From Nitrospiraceae bacterium (GTDB taxonomy: Bacteria > Nitrospirota > Nitrospiria > Nitrospirales > UBA8639), in NCBI GenBank assembly GCA_020632595.1, contig JACKFF010000007.1:62001-126000 (forward strand): 64,000 nt of DNA, given 5' to 3'. The position numbers were made by a program, and so were the translations under genes. Within the stretch, counting starts at the first letter, position 1. The number at the start of each line of letters is the position of its first letter. Positions 1 to 8,795 of the stretch are shown piece by piece. Below the pieces are notes generated by a model that had not been told where the DNA came from, did not search any database, and was given only the letters and a program-made list of their open reading frames with translations.

Positions 1-113
1 ATCTCATGGGTGTGGCCAAAACTGAAGGGGACAAAGCAGAGGCGGGCCGTCTGACAACGCAAGTCAGAGGCGTCAAGCGAGTGGACAACGATCTGACGGT
101 TCAATCTCCTTAG
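1..113 (+). CDS. BON-domain protein, C-terminal end (5' truncated by window)
   Basis: The open frame read from base 3 encodes 36 residues that end at a TAG. The pattern (MGVAKTEGDKAEAGRL, then VRGVKRVDNDLTV) is the C-terminal half of a BON domain, the OsmY-type periplasmic fold with a conserved Gly-Val...Val-x-Asn-x-Leu end. BON proteins are usually exported and are thought to help envelopes withstand stress. The start and any signal peptide lie outside the window, so the number of domains is unknown. At least four other BON proteins occur further along. Confidence 0.7.
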   Translation, partial: LMGVAKTEGDKAEAGRLTTQVRGVKRVDNDLTVQSP

Positions 114-137
114 TCTGACCTATCAGGATCCGTAAAT

Positions 138-156
138 CCCCGCCTCCGAGGCGGGG
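138..156 (+). terminator. Hairpin after the BON gene, possible terminator
   Basis: CCCCGCC (138-144) and GGCGGGG (150-156) form a 7-bp GC-rich stem around a 5-nt loop, 24 bases after the BON stop codon. The following sequence is only weakly T-rich, so termination may be inefficient. Confidence 0.45.
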
Positions 157-357
157 TGGGGATTGTTCATCTAAAGAATGGAACCGGAATGTTCAGTCTA
201 ATGAAAACCAAACTACTCCTGAAATTTTGAATCCAGGGATGTTGCCTGACATTACATATTCCAAGATGGGGATGACGGGTAGGGCGATAATTGAAAAAAA
301 GGGGTCTCAGAAAAACGACCGTGGTGGATCCGTGCCCTTATCTTCTCGTCGGGAATT

Positions 358-1899
358 ATGGGTTTCATCCTACTCCTCCTGGGGGTCACGTCATTTTTTA
401 TTGATGAGTCATTGCGGGTGTACATTGAATCCAATCTCAATAAACATCTTAAAGACTTTACGGTTAAATTAGGGGCCGTTGATTTTCATCCACTTGGTTT
501 CTCCATTGACTTTGAAAATTTGACGTTACGACAAGAAACGAATCCGGAGCTTGCTCTACTCATCATTCCATTCTGGAGCGCAAGTATCCAAAGGACACAA
601 TTATTCAAAATGGAGATTGTCAGTGATCACCTTATTAAAAATGCCAAAGTGGTCTTTGACTACCCTCAGGCCGAAAAAGTGGTCAAAGATAAACCAGACG
701 TTAAAGCCAAAGATTGGCAAGAGGTCCTATACGCAGTATATCCCGTCACCATTAATACTATTCGAGTAGAAGATAGCTCCTTTTCATATCGGGATCAGTC
801 TGATCATCCTCCTCTGGAACTGACAAATCTGCAATTAAATGTTGAAAATATACAGAATATGCGTTCGATAAATGGAGGGTATCCCTCAACCGTCCATCTG
901 GAAGGATCTCTTCACCAAGCAGGATTTGTGAGTGTTTCGGGGAAAGCCAATTTCTTGGCCGAACCGTTTCCCGGGGGATCTGTTGATGTTGACCTGAGCA
1001 ATGTTCAGCTCAAACAGTTTGGTCCCGTCTTCTCTCTGTTTAATGTGGAAGTTTATTCCGGAACCCTAAACGGGCATGGACATGTCGAATATTCCCCATG
1101 GACAAACATGGCAAAAATTGCCAGGTTGGAAATACAAAATCCACACATTACCTATGTGGAGAAACATTCTCCTACGAAGACACAAAAGGCCAAGCAGGAG
1201 TCCCCAACCCGAGACATGGATGATTCACCAAAATCCCAAGACCCGTTCAAGGTAGAAGTGGATTCGGCATCCGTGAACAATGGCGAATTTGGATATAAAG
1301 ATCAAACCACGACTCCCCCATATACGATGTTTATGAATCATGTTGATCTTCAGGTAACAGGGGTGGGGACTCCAAAGATTACCCAGAAGAGGGAATTCAA
1401 ACTTTCTGGAAAATTTATGGGAAAGGGCAAGACATCAATCGATGGAACATTCCGGCCGGAAGTGGAATATCCTGATTTTGATGTAAAAATAAAAATTGAA
1501 AAAACAGATATGACCACCTTAAACGAGGCATTTAAAGCCCTTGCAGGATTTGATGTCAGAAGTGGAAATTTTTCTTTAATTTCTGAATTGCATGCAGACG
1601 AGGGCCGCGTTCAAGGGTATATTAAGCCTTTTTTTGAAAAGCCGGAAATTCATGATTTGTCACAGGACAAAACAGACAATATCTTTCAACAATTATATGA
1701 GGGTGTTGTGGGTGCGGTTGCTTCTCTATTGGAAAATGTACCAAGTGGCGAGGTGGCTACGAAAACCGCTATCACCGGAAATATAAAGGATATCAAGATA
1801 GGAACATGGGAATTGATCTGGAATCTCTTCAGAAATGCGTTTATTGAGGCGATGACACCAGCGTTCGAAAATTTAAAAAAAGTCGGAAAGCACGATTAG
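358..1899 (+). CDS. DUF748/AsmA-like envelope protein
   Basis: The 513-aa product has one hydrophobic segment at the extreme N-terminus (about residues 3-15) followed by a long beta-rich region with the DUF748 pattern (VKLGAVDFHPLGFSIDFENL and repeated amphipathic strands). DUF748 proteins are AsmA-like and are thought to span or line the periplasm; transport of lipids between membranes is proposed for relatives. A charged, proline-rich linker lies near residues 268-296. The ATG at 358 has only a weak ribosome site. The same frame is open upstream to 295 and reads as a basic lead (KRPWWIRAL) of the kind that normally precedes the membrane segment, but it contains no start codon, so the 5' end may carry a small frameshift near the A-run at 294-300. 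Confidence 0.75.
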   Translation: MGFILLLLGVTSFFIDESLRVYIESNLNKHLKDFTVKLGAVDFHPLGFSIDFENLTLRQETNPELALLIIPFWSASIQRTQLFKMEIVSDHLIKNAKVVFDYPQAEKVVKDKPDVKAKDWQEVLYAVYPVTINTIRVEDSSFSYRDQSDHPPLELTNLQLNVENIQNMRSINGGYPSTVHLEGSLHQAGFVSVSGKANFLAEPFPGGSVDVDLSNVQLKQFGPVFSLFNVEVYSGTLNGHGHVEYSPWTNMAKIARLEIQNPHITYVEKHSPTKTQKAKQESPTRDMDDSPKSQDPFKVEVDSASVNNGEFGYKDQTTTPPYTMFMNHVDLQVTGVGTPKITQKREFKLSGKFMGKGKTSIDGTFRPEVEYPDFDVKIKIEKTDMTTLNEAFKALAGFDVRSGNFSLISELHADEGRVQGYIKPFFEKPEIHDLSQDKTDNIFQQLYEGVVGAVASLLENVPSGEVATKTAITGNIKDIKIGTWELIWNLFRNAFIEAMTPAFENLKKVGKHD

Positions 1900-2026
1900 G
1901 AATGTTTATTACAACCACAGAGGGAAACCCAGACTGGGGGATTCTTGTGGGGAAGGATGATTCCTCATCCCGGCTGTTCCCTGGACATTGATTCCTCGGA
2001 ATTTTTCAAACACAAAGGAGGCGAAA

Positions 2027-2158
2027 ATGAATATTAACCATTATGTGTGGGGAGTGTTTTTGATTACTTTGTTGGCGATAACCGGCTGTAATACTATGGA
2101 AGGTGCCGGCGAGGATGTACAAAAGGCAGGCGAAACAATTGAAAAGGCAGCCGATTAA
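2027..2158 (+). CDS. Entericidin-like small lipoprotein
   Basis: This 43-aa ORF starts 5 bases after a strong AAAGGAGG site (2014-2021). A short hydrophobic signal ends in a lipobox (LAITGC), with Cys21 as the expected lipidated residue. The mature part (CNTMEGAGEDVQKAGETIEK) matches the entericidin A/B pattern: Cys-Asn-Thr, then a Gly-x-Gly-x-Asp turn and a short amphipathic helix. Entericidins are tiny stress-linked lipoproteins of the envelope. A clear terminator follows at 2178, so it is probably a single-gene transcript. Confidence 0.75.
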   Translation: MNINHYVWGVFLITLLAITGCNTMEGAGEDVQKAGETIEKAAD

Positions 2159-2177
2159 AATCGGGCCCTAAAAAGTC

Positions 2178-2220
2178 AGGCGGAATTCCTTAATTCACAA
2201 TTGAGGAATTCCGCCTTCTT
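2178..2220 (+). terminator. Strong intrinsic terminator
   Basis: AGGCGGAATTCCT (2178-2190) is perfectly complementary to AGGAATTCCGCCT (2204-2216), and an inner AATT pair extends the hairpin. It is followed by TCTT. It lies 20 bases after the entericidin-like stop codon. Confidence 0.75.
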
Positions 2221-2585
2221 CTCTCGGAAAAACCTTACCCCTTCCAAAGCCAAACGCCCTGAGTAAATCCTGCATTAGCACTTGCCTTGGATGTCTTTCC
2301 CAATCTCGCATTGACATATGGAAATAAATGGGCATGGACTCTGTATTTCGTCTGACGAAAAATATCTAGATAAAAAAGAGTGAGGAGAATTCCAATTTAT
2401 ACGTTGGTGAAGCGGTGTTTGTTTTGATACTAAATAAAGTAAGGAATCAAGAGGTGGGTTGTCCCCACAGGGCATTTAAGTTGTAGGAAATCCCATCAAA
2501 GGAGGTGGAGGAAAAAACGAAGAAAACGGTTTTGGAACCAATTTGAAAGATTTTCGTATTCACAACACATTCCAAGGAGAACCAA
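2221..2585. other. Intergenic region upstream of csbD-like gene
   Basis: I see no convincing gene here. The only ORF, on the minus strand, lacks a ribosome site and any family pattern. A possible ECF-type promoter, GGAAC (2534-2538), 16 bases, then CGTA (2555-2558), sits 27 bases before the start of the next gene. The ribosome site AAGGAG is at 2574-2579. Confidence 0.4.
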
Positions 2586-2795
2586 ATGAACAAGGAACAA
2601 TTCAAAGGAAATTGGAACCAGTTTAAAGGCGAAGTGAAAAAAAAGTGGGGAAAGTTTACCGATGATGAATTAACCCAAATCGAAGGTGATTACGATAAAT
2701 TTAAGGGAAGGGCTCAGGAATTATATGGAGATCAAAAAGACGAAATAAATAAATGGACTGAGGATTGGCAGGCGAAAAACCAACCAGTCCGATAA
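2586..2795 (+). CDS. CsbD-family stress protein, cytoplasmic
   Basis: The 69-aa product is a complete CsbD-like domain: KGNWNQFKG, then a WGKFTDDEL turn, then IEGDYDKFKGRAQELYG. CsbD of Bacillus subtilis belongs to the general stress regulon, but its molecular role is unknown. The protein is highly charged and has no signal or membrane segment, so it should be cytosolic. AAGGAG lies 6 bases before the ATG. An exported relative follows 157 bases downstream. Confidence 0.88.
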   Translation: MNKEQFKGNWNQFKGEVKKKWGKFTDDELTQIEGDYDKFKGRAQELYGDQKDEINKWTEDWQAKNQPVR

Positions 2796-2834
2796 TCCGG
2801 TTCTCACTTATAGTGAAGATCAGGATCCCATCAT

Positions 2835-2872
2835 CCCCAGGAAGCGGAATATTATAGTCCCGCTCCTGGGGG
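2835..2872 (+). terminator. Hairpin between the two CsbD genes
   Basis: CCCCAGG-A-AGCGG (2835-2846) can pair with CCGCT-CCTGGGG (2859-2871). There is no T-run after it, so it may be an attenuator or an mRNA-stabilising stem rather than a terminator. Confidence 0.35.
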
Positions 2873-2952
2873 AAAGGGGACGGGAAAATTCTTCAGCGAA
2901 GAAATATGCCTCATTGATTGACCAAAAATGCCTATGATCAAGGAGTAAAATT

Positions 2953-3327
2953 ATGAAGATGACACAACTTTTATTAAAAAATAAAATAGCCTCAACCGTA
3001 ATGGCTTTTCTTCTCATGAGTGCTCCTGCGTGGGGGGCAAACGGAATGAACTATTCTGCTTTTACGGAAGAGGACGTCCAAAATGGGTTTGTCCACAAGG
3101 TATATAATGAGGACCAATTCAATGGTAATTGGAAACAGCTCAAGGGGGCGCTTAAGGAAAACTGGGGCGAATTTACAGATGATGATCTGCTGGCAATTGA
3201 AGGACGTACAGACCGCTTCGAAGGAAAACTTCAGGAACGATATGGAGAGCGAAAAGAAGAAGTCAGGGCATGGGTGGATGAATGGTTGGAAAATCATCCT
3301 TATGATGCCCACGATCAGAAGAATTAG
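2953..3327 (+). CDS. Exported CsbD-family protein
   Basis: The 124-aa product begins with a basic stretch and a hydrophobic core (ASTVMAFLLMSAPAWGA), a signal peptide with a likely cut after Ala-Trp-Gly-Ala near residue 29. The mature part carries a full CsbD domain from about residue 53 (DQFNGNWKQLKG, then WGEFTDDDL and IEGRTDRFEG). CsbD proteins are normally cytosolic, so a secreted form is notable. AAGGAG at 2939-2944 supports the ATG at 2953. A strong terminator follows. Confidence 0.82.
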   Translation: MKMTQLLLKNKIASTVMAFLLMSAPAWGANGMNYSAFTEEDVQNGFVHKVYNEDQFNGNWKQLKGALKENWGEFTDDDLLAIEGRTDRFEGKLQERYGERKEEVRAWVDEWLENHPYDAHDQKN

Positions 3328-3355
3328 TTATAGGAAATCTGATGAACAAATTGAT

Positions 3356-3396
3356 TCCGGCGCGAAAGGGTTATCCCGTTGCGCCGGAGTTTTTTA
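3356..3396 (+). terminator. Intrinsic terminator after exported CsbD gene
   Basis: TCCGGCGC (3356-3363) pairs with GCGCCGGA (3381-3388) and is followed at once by GTTTTTT (3389-3395). Confidence 0.85.
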
Positions 3397-3503
3397 TGTC
3401 ACAAACAAGAAGACCTCTGTTGTTATTTGTTTGAAGCTTTTCCTTCAATCCACGTATGCCCTCTTTTCCTTCCTATTAGGTTTTGACTGTAACCGGAATA
3501 GTA

Positions 3504-3920
3504 TTAAGTTCCCCGTACCTTTCGAATAGCGATGGGTTTATCATCTGCTGAATAACGGATTTCCGCTTTATCGCCGACTTCAATTCCTTCATCTACCAGC
3601 GTCATGGAGGTAGTCTCTACCCGTATTTCCTTATTTTCAGAATCTTTGATCATATAACTTTTGTCATCTATGGTCGTAACTTCTCCTACAATTAATCTGG
3701 CATGATCAGAAGGTTGGCCGGGGGCGGAGGGATTTGGAATATTCGAATTCACGGGCGGAGGGGCAATCTCCTGCGAGTTGTCGGAAACCGTGGGTTCAAC
3801 CGGAGGATTATTGACGGGTGCGGTTTCATCCTGACAGGCAACCGTCGCCAAGAAAAGCAGCGGTGCAAACCACCGGAAATGTATAGCAGACTGTTTTTGG
3901 ATCATCTGGTGTCGTTGCAT
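3504..3920 (-). CDS. Lipoprotein with small beta-barrel-like domain
   Basis: From the ATG at 3920 (AGGGAGGA ribosome site just upstream; the frame also extends to 3956 without one) the product has 138 aa. A signal segment ends in LATVAC, giving lipidation at Cys29. A Pro/Asn-rich linker of about 50 residues leads to a C-terminal domain with the pattern LIVGEVTTIDD...GDKAEIRYSADDKPIAI. This pattern resembles the domains in the proteins at 34308 and 49500 (a V-x-G-x-V opening and a GD-x-V/A-x-I...NK/DKP close). The function is unknown; it is probably a periplasmic binding or structural domain held to a membrane. Confidence 0.65.
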   Translation of the reverse strand: MQRHQMIQKQSAIHFRWFAPLLFLATVACQDETAPVNNPPVEPTVSDNSQEIAPPPVNSNIPNPSAPGQPSDHARLIVGEVTTIDDKSYMIKDSENKEIRVETTSMTLVDEGIEVGDKAEIRYSADDKPIAIRKVRGT

Positions 3921-4203
3921 TTGCAGTTCCTCCCTTTGGTGTAATAAAACCCGCATGAATTGAGGAGAGCCTTTCGGACCCCAATTAGTTAAGTTACATG
4001 CACGTAGAAGCGTTCAAAAACCTAAAAAATTGCGATTGATCATAGTATGGTTAAAAAAACGGGACCTGCGAAACTGTTGAAAACCCTTGAACTGCTCTGT
4101 AATTCTTGGAAACCTTGAAATTCTGGATTGCGTGCCGGCCTTTAAATCTTCACTAACTCTCCTCCGTATTCTTTTGGTTTACTATCAGGAGGGGGATTTG
4201 TGT

Positions 4204-5361
4204 TTAACGGCAATTGCGGGAAACGTAAACCCCCATTGCTGAAATGTGAGTGGGGCATACGTTTGTGAAATCCGGAAAATTCTTGTCCGATTTCTTCCTC
4301 AATTGGTTCCATTCTTGTGAAATCATTGTAATGGGAAGAGATATGTAACCTTGATTCTTCAAAAAGTGTTGGCCCTGTTGACTATAGAGAAACTTGAATA
4401 ATTCGACCGCTGCCTCGTTAAAATGTGTTTGAGGATTTAGGTTCAGATACCCGTACAGATAATGTATAAGTGGATAGGCCGGGTTTATTCGGGAATTTTT
4501 ATCAATGGACAACAGTTCTGAATTTACTTGCAATGGGACTATTCCTACTTGTGGAGTAACCGAGCTGAACTTTGTAAATCCAAGTGCTCCTTTTTCTTCC
4601 CCCACGGCGAAAAGGACCTGACCGGAACCGGAATGGCGATGAACACGATTATGAACGTCCTTTCCATGAAGGGCCTCATTTTTGAAAAAGTCATACAAGC
4701 TGACTGATGCATCATAACCATGCAGAATTATGGGCCGGGATGACCAGTCTCCATCGAGTCCCAGATCCTTCCAGGTCTGAATTGGTGGAGTTTCCCGTGA
4801 AGGTGTTTGAGAAAAAATGGCACCTAATTCCGTTAGAGTGATTCCCCGTTGTTTAAGGGGGTTTGAAGGATGAACAATGAGCACGACCGGATCAGCGACA
4901 ATCCTCAATTGGGTGGGCTCGTATCCCCATTGGTCCACGAACCTCAGCCGTTCATGGTCGTCCATTCGTTCACTTTTGATGGCAATCGATGAGTGTTGAG
5001 AGATCTGCCACCATGGGGGCGTACGGGTCGTCTCAATACTTCGTGCCTTCACGGTAATTAGCTTTTGTACGTTCGAAAAAATTTGTGCGATATCCTCAGC
5101 AAGAGAGAGTGTTTCACTTTCTCCGACAACAAACAATTTTCTCGGAGAGAGTAATGGTGTGGGTGTGTAAAGAAAGCAGCTTTCTACGCCCGGATTGTCT
5201 GTCCGGATTGGAAATGCATGTGACTGAGTGAATGGGCGAATTCCGGAACGGGCCAAAATTTCAGGAGGTTCCTCGAGCTGGGATCCTGCTTCTGCCTGTT
5301 GTGCCTGGAGCGGAAGTATCATTGTGCCCACAAGGAAAATGACCCATGACATGCGTTTCAT
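4204..5361 (-). CDS. PstS-like periplasmic substrate-binding protein
   Basis: The product (385 aa from the ATG at 5361; the frame stays open to a TTG at 5454) has a signal peptide (VIFLVGTMILPLQA). The body has features of type 2 periplasmic binding proteins of the phosphate-binding kind: IVADPVVLIVHPSNPL, then LTELGAIFSQ, then a W-x-DLG segment and SVSLYDFFKNEAL. No PstABC transporter genes are nearby, so it may be an orphan binding protein or sensor, and phosphate as ligand is only an inference. It follows the DUF1269 gene on the same strand, 101 bases downstream of that stop. Confidence 0.6.
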   Translation of the reverse strand: MKRMSWVIFLVGTMILPLQAQQAEAGSQLEEPPEILARSGIRPFTQSHAFPIRTDNPGVESCFLYTPTPLLSPRKLFVVGESETLSLAEDIAQIFSNVQKLITVKARSIETTRTPPWWQISQHSSIAIKSERMDDHERLRFVDQWGYEPTQLRIVADPVVLIVHPSNPLKQRGITLTELGAIFSQTPSRETPPIQTWKDLGLDGDWSSRPIILHGYDASVSLYDFFKNEALHGKDVHNRVHRHSGSGQVLFAVGEEKGALGFTKFSSVTPQVGIVPLQVNSELLSIDKNSRINPAYPLIHYLYGYLNLNPQTHFNEAAVELFKFLYSQQGQHFLKNQGYISLPITMISQEWNQLRKKSDKNFPDFTNVCPTHISAMGVYVSRNCR

Positions 5362-5462
5362 AGAAGTGTGCCAAGAATAGAATTCCCCGTGAATAGCGAA
5401 CGTTGAGGGTTTTTGATTAGTTCCCCAGAGGTCATTACGGGAGAAATGGAACAAATCATGTA

Positions 5463-6005
5463 TTATTGCACCTCATGCTCAACCCGATGAATTTTTGACG
5501 TAAGAAAGCTTTGTAATTTGGCTTCATCTTCGGTGGATAATGACGTCTGCAAAATCGTTCCCTCCACGCCTTTCCGTTTCAATTCGTTAATCACTTTATC
5601 TGGTGTCACTTTTTTTAAGAGAAGAAATAAAGCGGAATGTCCCGGGTGGATCGTGTTTCCTAGTTCTTTGATGAAATTATCGTCGATACCAATATCCGTT
5701 AACCATCCGGTAATGCTTCCTGCTGTGGCTCCTGCCAGTCCACCTGCGGCCCACCCGAGTATGGGATTAAAAAACAGCACGCCAATTAATAGACCCCATA
5801 AGCCTCCATAGAGCACTCCTCCTGCCGCCCCGGAGGCAACCAAATTGTAGATCTGATTGATTGTGACTTTTCCTTCGTGATTTTTCACGACCACGACTGC
5901 ATCTTCTAAATCAAGAAGGTATTGTTTCTGCATGGTAAAAAGAAGTTTCCGTACTTCTTCCGCTTTTGTCTCATCGGGAAAAGCCACGACGATTAATTCG
6001 CTCAT
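5463..6005 (-). CDS. DUF1269 membrane protein
   Basis: The 180-aa protein starts MSELIVVAFPDETKAEEV, the usual start of DUF1269 proteins. Two glycine-rich hydrophobic stretches follow (about residues 57-80 and 84-100), forming a hairpin of the glycine-zipper type, and then a soluble C-terminal half containing HPGHSALFLLL. The start is supported by AAAAAAGGAG a few bases upstream. The family is common in stress-gene groups but has no proven role. Confidence 0.85.
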   Translation of the reverse strand: MSELIVVAFPDETKAEEVRKLLFTMQKQYLLDLEDAVVVVKNHEGKVTINQIYNLVASGAAGGVLYGGLWGLLIGVLFFNPILGWAAGGLAGATAGSITGWLTDIGIDDNFIKELGNTIHPGHSALFLLLKKVTPDKVINELKRKGVEGTILQTSLSTEDEAKLQSFLTSKIHRVEHEVQ

Positions 6006-6153
6006 GCTTTCTCCTTTTTTTCTGTTAAATTTATTGGTTGCATAGCATCGATCTCGGACATGCGTTAATCATCCCCCCTTGTGGGACAAGGCGTCGTGCA
6101 TATTCCCTGCCCCACATGGGTGAGTTTGTCTTTTTCAATTAAGGAATTTCCTC

Positions 6154-6816
6154 TTACGAAAGATCCGGATCAACCCACAAGCGGCTTTTGACTCGCCTGG
6201 CGCCGGCTTCATACGCATTTTCTACCGCGTCCGCAATCTCCCCTTTATTTTCAACCCCACCGTAAAGTGTGGCTATTCCGTTTTTAACCCCGACCGAGAT
6301 GTTGTCCGAATTGACAAATGGACTCATCCAAAGCTCATCCTCAATCTCCTGTTTTAGTTCTCTGTCTCCCATGTCGGCCCATGGACGCTCCTCGGTCTCA
6401 CGTTGAGAAAGTTTATTGCGAACCTTCCAGGCTCCCGAATCATAGGCAATTTCCTGGGCATCAATCATGGCGCTCCGGTCTTCCACTGTGCCGGATAGGG
6501 TCACGACTCCATAATCGACGGATATACCTACATTGTCGTCATCAACAAAAGGGCTCATGGCAAGATTTAACTTAATACGTTGACGAAGCTCCGAATCCGT
6601 TAAGACATAGTCATCGTAATCGTATCCGTAATCATAATCGTACCCATAACGATCGTCCAAATATGGATCATAATCAAAATTAGGATCGTACTCGTAATAC
6701 GGGTTCACGTCGTCGTCATAGACGACTTGGCTTTGTGCGAGACTCGGGGCCCCGGCTATACCCACCAAAAATGCGACTGCTAGAAATGTTCGGAAAGAGT
6801 CCTGTAATAATCTCAT
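6154..6816 (-). CDS. Exported protein with two BON domains and a Tyr-Asp repeat
   Basis: The 220-aa product has a signal peptide (cut near residue 27), then a run of Tyr-Asp dipeptides over residues 33-72 encoded by TAATCG-type repeats, and then two BON domains (about 74-138 and 148-217). The two BON domains share the pattern SPFVDDDNVGISVDYGVVTLSGTV / SPFVNSDNISVGVKNG and so arose by duplication. The acidic Tyr-Asp stretch could bind cations such as calcium; that is inference. AAGGAGG upstream sets the start. Confidence 0.8.
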   Translation of the reverse strand: MRLLQDSFRTFLAVAFLVGIAGAPSLAQSQVVYDDDVNPYYEYDPNFDYDPYLDDRYGYDYDYGYDYDDYVLTDSELRQRIKLNLAMSPFVDDDNVGISVDYGVVTLSGTVEDRSAMIDAQEIAYDSGAWKVRNKLSQRETEERPWADMGDRELKQEIEDELWMSPFVNSDNISVGVKNGIATLYGGVENKGEIADAVENAYEAGARRVKSRLWVDPDLS

Positions 6817-6854
6817 CTTATGGTTCCTCCTTGACGTAACTACAGTGATATAGG

Positions 6855-7868
6855 TTAGCGATTGAATCCTCTGGACTGATTTCTGGTGGTCGATTCAAAA
6901 TATTCATCCTGGCCGGGTCCACGTTCATATGGCCTTTGTTTTCCGCGGTCCCTAGGCTGCTCGCTGTAAAACCTCTCATTTCCACGGGCATGGAGGCGTC
7001 GATCTTGTTCCATTGCCCAAGGCATCTGGTCTCTGTAGGAATTACGATTATGTCTTGATGATTCACTCCATCTCCCACGATCCTCATAGGGGTAATCTGA
7101 ATAATAAAAATCGTCAGAATAATATCGCTGGGTGCCTCCGCGTTCCATCCGGGGATTTTCACCCTGATTTCTTAAATTTTGTTCCCTGTCCCGGAACGAA
7201 CCTTTCGATGCGCGATCTCGGGAACGATCAAAATTCTCCGTGTTTTGCCGGATATTCCGTTTTTGAACTCTGTCGTAGCTGCCTCCGCTTCCTTGCCAAT
7301 GATCGCTGGTGTACCCATCCCACCGGTTGCCGGAAATGTTTGGTTCATCCGGATTAAATAATCTTACGCCTTCCTCCTGCCACCGATTGGAAGACCTCTG
7401 CCTATTTCCCGGATGGTTTCTGTTTCGAGATTTCCAATTTTGATCGGCCTCAGAAAAACCCCGTTTGGCATATTTCAAAATCATGGCCTGGATAGGTTGA
7501 ATTTCCGATGCCGTATACCACCCACGTCCTGCACTTCGATCCAGCACGTTGATCGCCCTGCGAACGAGGTGACGTGCATAACCGGGCTCCCCATTCTCTA
7601 ATCCCTCAGCCGCTTCATTTAATAAATCCAGAATTGTTGATTGAGGGGATCCTCCCGGTATGTTCATGAAAATGTTACGAAATTGTGGTTGACGAAACTC
7701 ACGGGCGACATCCTGTACCCAATTTGCAGACAATTCCTGTTGTGGGGCAGGCGCGATCCAGGGGGCTGCATGGACTTTTGATATTTCATGGTCGCTGCCT
7801 CCCCATGGCATTCCCAACAAAGATAGTGCTCCTGCAACTAAAATTGGTCGTGCATAAAAACGGTTCAT
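6855..7868 (-). CDS. Exported Arg/Asn/Tyr-rich protein of unknown function
   Basis: The 337-aa product starts at the ATG at 7868, six bases after GGAGGG (a GTG at 7871 is too close to the site). A signal peptide is followed by an ordered region of about 110 residues (QDVAREFRQPQFRNIF, then LLNEAAEGLENGEPGYARHLVRRAI) that looks helical. From about residue 150 to the end it is low-complexity and rich in Arg, Asn, Ser, Asp and Tyr, and probably disordered. I do not recognise the family. It shares a strand with the two-BON gene 38 bases downstream, suggesting co-expression at the envelope. Confidence 0.6.
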   Translation of the reverse strand: MNRFYARPILVAGALSLLGMPWGGSDHEISKVHAAPWIAPAPQQELSANWVQDVAREFRQPQFRNIFMNIPGGSPQSTILDLLNEAAEGLENGEPGYARHLVRRAINVLDRSAGRGWYTASEIQPIQAMILKYAKRGFSEADQNWKSRNRNHPGNRQRSSNRWQEEGVRLFNPDEPNISGNRWDGYTSDHWQGSGGSYDRVQKRNIRQNTENFDRSRDRASKGSFRDREQNLRNQGENPRMERGGTQRYYSDDFYYSDYPYEDRGRWSESSRHNRNSYRDQMPWAMEQDRRLHARGNERFYSEQPRDRGKQRPYERGPGQDEYFESTTRNQSRGFNR

Positions 7869-8214
7869 CACAAACCCTCCTTTCTTGAAATGAGATATTT
7901 TAAGTGGTAAATGCGGTGAGACTTTCTCCGTCCACCGCTTGTTGGTGGGAAAATAACTCTCAAATTATGGCTGGCAAACCCTCAAAAACCCTGGAAAAGG
8001 CCATAAAAGTGAAGCTGGTTGTATTGAGTTTGACAAAATATTGGGGTCGGCCGGGCGGTAGGTTTCGGCGTAGTGTGTAAGTAGGCGGTCAAGACCCTGG
8101 ATGGAGGCAAAATCTGGGGATCAAGAAGATATCCTCCAGGGTTAATGCCAGTATGGGAGGTTCGAGTATTGCCTTAAAGTGGGGAGATGAAGGTTAGAAA
8201 AGTTCATGCTTTTT
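7869..8214. other. Intergenic region
   Basis: This region holds the ribosome site of the minus-strand gene at 7868 and, presumably, its promoter. I see no gene or clear structure in the rest up to the repeat that begins at 8215. Confidence 0.4.
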
Positions 8215-8432
8215 ATGGGTCTGTTGAAAAAAAGCCACCAGCGGCGTTCTCGCCATTTTTTCGTGCTCACGTACTCAGCGTACGCTCCGCGCGCAAAAGC
8301 GGCTGCGGCCTTGCTGGACGGATCCTTCGGGAAGACTCAGGGCATGCTTTTTTGAACCGACCCGGAGCCTTTGATGAGTGATCTAATCCTGGGCAAATTT
8401 GCCCTTGAAAATCTTTATTATTCAACACTCCC
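8215..8432 (+). repeat. Dispersed repeat, copy 1 (inverted copy at 40770-40986)
   Basis: The 218 bases match the reverse complement of 40770-40986 almost end to end. By hand I count about 15 substitutions and one indel, roughly 93% identity. One end reads TCTGTTGAAAAAA and the interior has TTTTTTGAACCGACC, giving weak internal symmetry. No full-length ORF is shared. This copy lies between the 7868 gene and the scar region with the IS element. It is most likely a short non-autonomous mobile or REP-like element. Confidence 0.85.
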
Positions 8433-8448
8433 TTTATGCATATGTTCC

Positions 8449-8686
8449 TATATGTTCCTTAGATTAGGAGTGGTTGGAAGGGCCCTAGGTCAGGAACCTG
8501 CAATCCCCCTGGTGCTCGAGGAGCTTATTGATGACTCGCCGGTAACCTACCGGAAGGAGTTAATTGAGATATATGGTGATCGGCAATATGAACCTTTGTG
8601 GATTTCACCATCTGATTTTCTTAATGCCGAGGGACAAGGCCTTAAATAAAATTTTTAGCGAAGCCGAACAGCTAGGGGTCACATGA
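8449..8686 (+). pseudogene. L,D-transpeptidase (YcbB-like) N-terminal fragment, frameshifted
   Basis: From ATG 8449 a signal-like segment leads to IPLVLEELIDDSPV, then ELIEIYGDRQYEPLWISP, then NAEGQGL. This order, with a Tyr-x-Pro-Leu-Trp motif followed by an Ala-x-Gly-Leu helix, resembles the scaffold region before the peptidoglycan-binding domain of YcbB-type L,D-transpeptidases. The frame stops at 8649; dropping one A near 8644 continues it as NKIFSEAEQLGVT to 8686. The catalytic YkuD domain (SHGCIR-type motif) is absent, and the IS end starts at 8710. It is probably a dead 5' fragment. Confidence 0.4.
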
Positions 8687-8709
8687 CAATAGATCGTTTA
8701 CACAGAAAC

Positions 8710-8729
8710 GGACAAGACATCGTTGACAG
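8710..8729 (+). repeat. Left terminal inverted repeat of the IS
   Basis: It pairs with 10023-10042 in inverted orientation, with two mismatches. Confidence 0.65.
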
Positions 8730-8795
8730 GTTGGAAGACAAAGATTTTGGATATACAGTCTGCTTCGTTTCATGAAGGAGAGAGGAAGTATATGA

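Noticed and set aside
2275..2475. A 66-aa minus-strand ORF
   Set aside because: It has no ribosome site, signal or recognisable sequence and lies in a region expected to hold a promoter.
8187..8381. A 64-aa plus-strand ORF
   Set aside because: It lies mostly within the dispersed repeat; the second copy does not keep the frame because of an indel.
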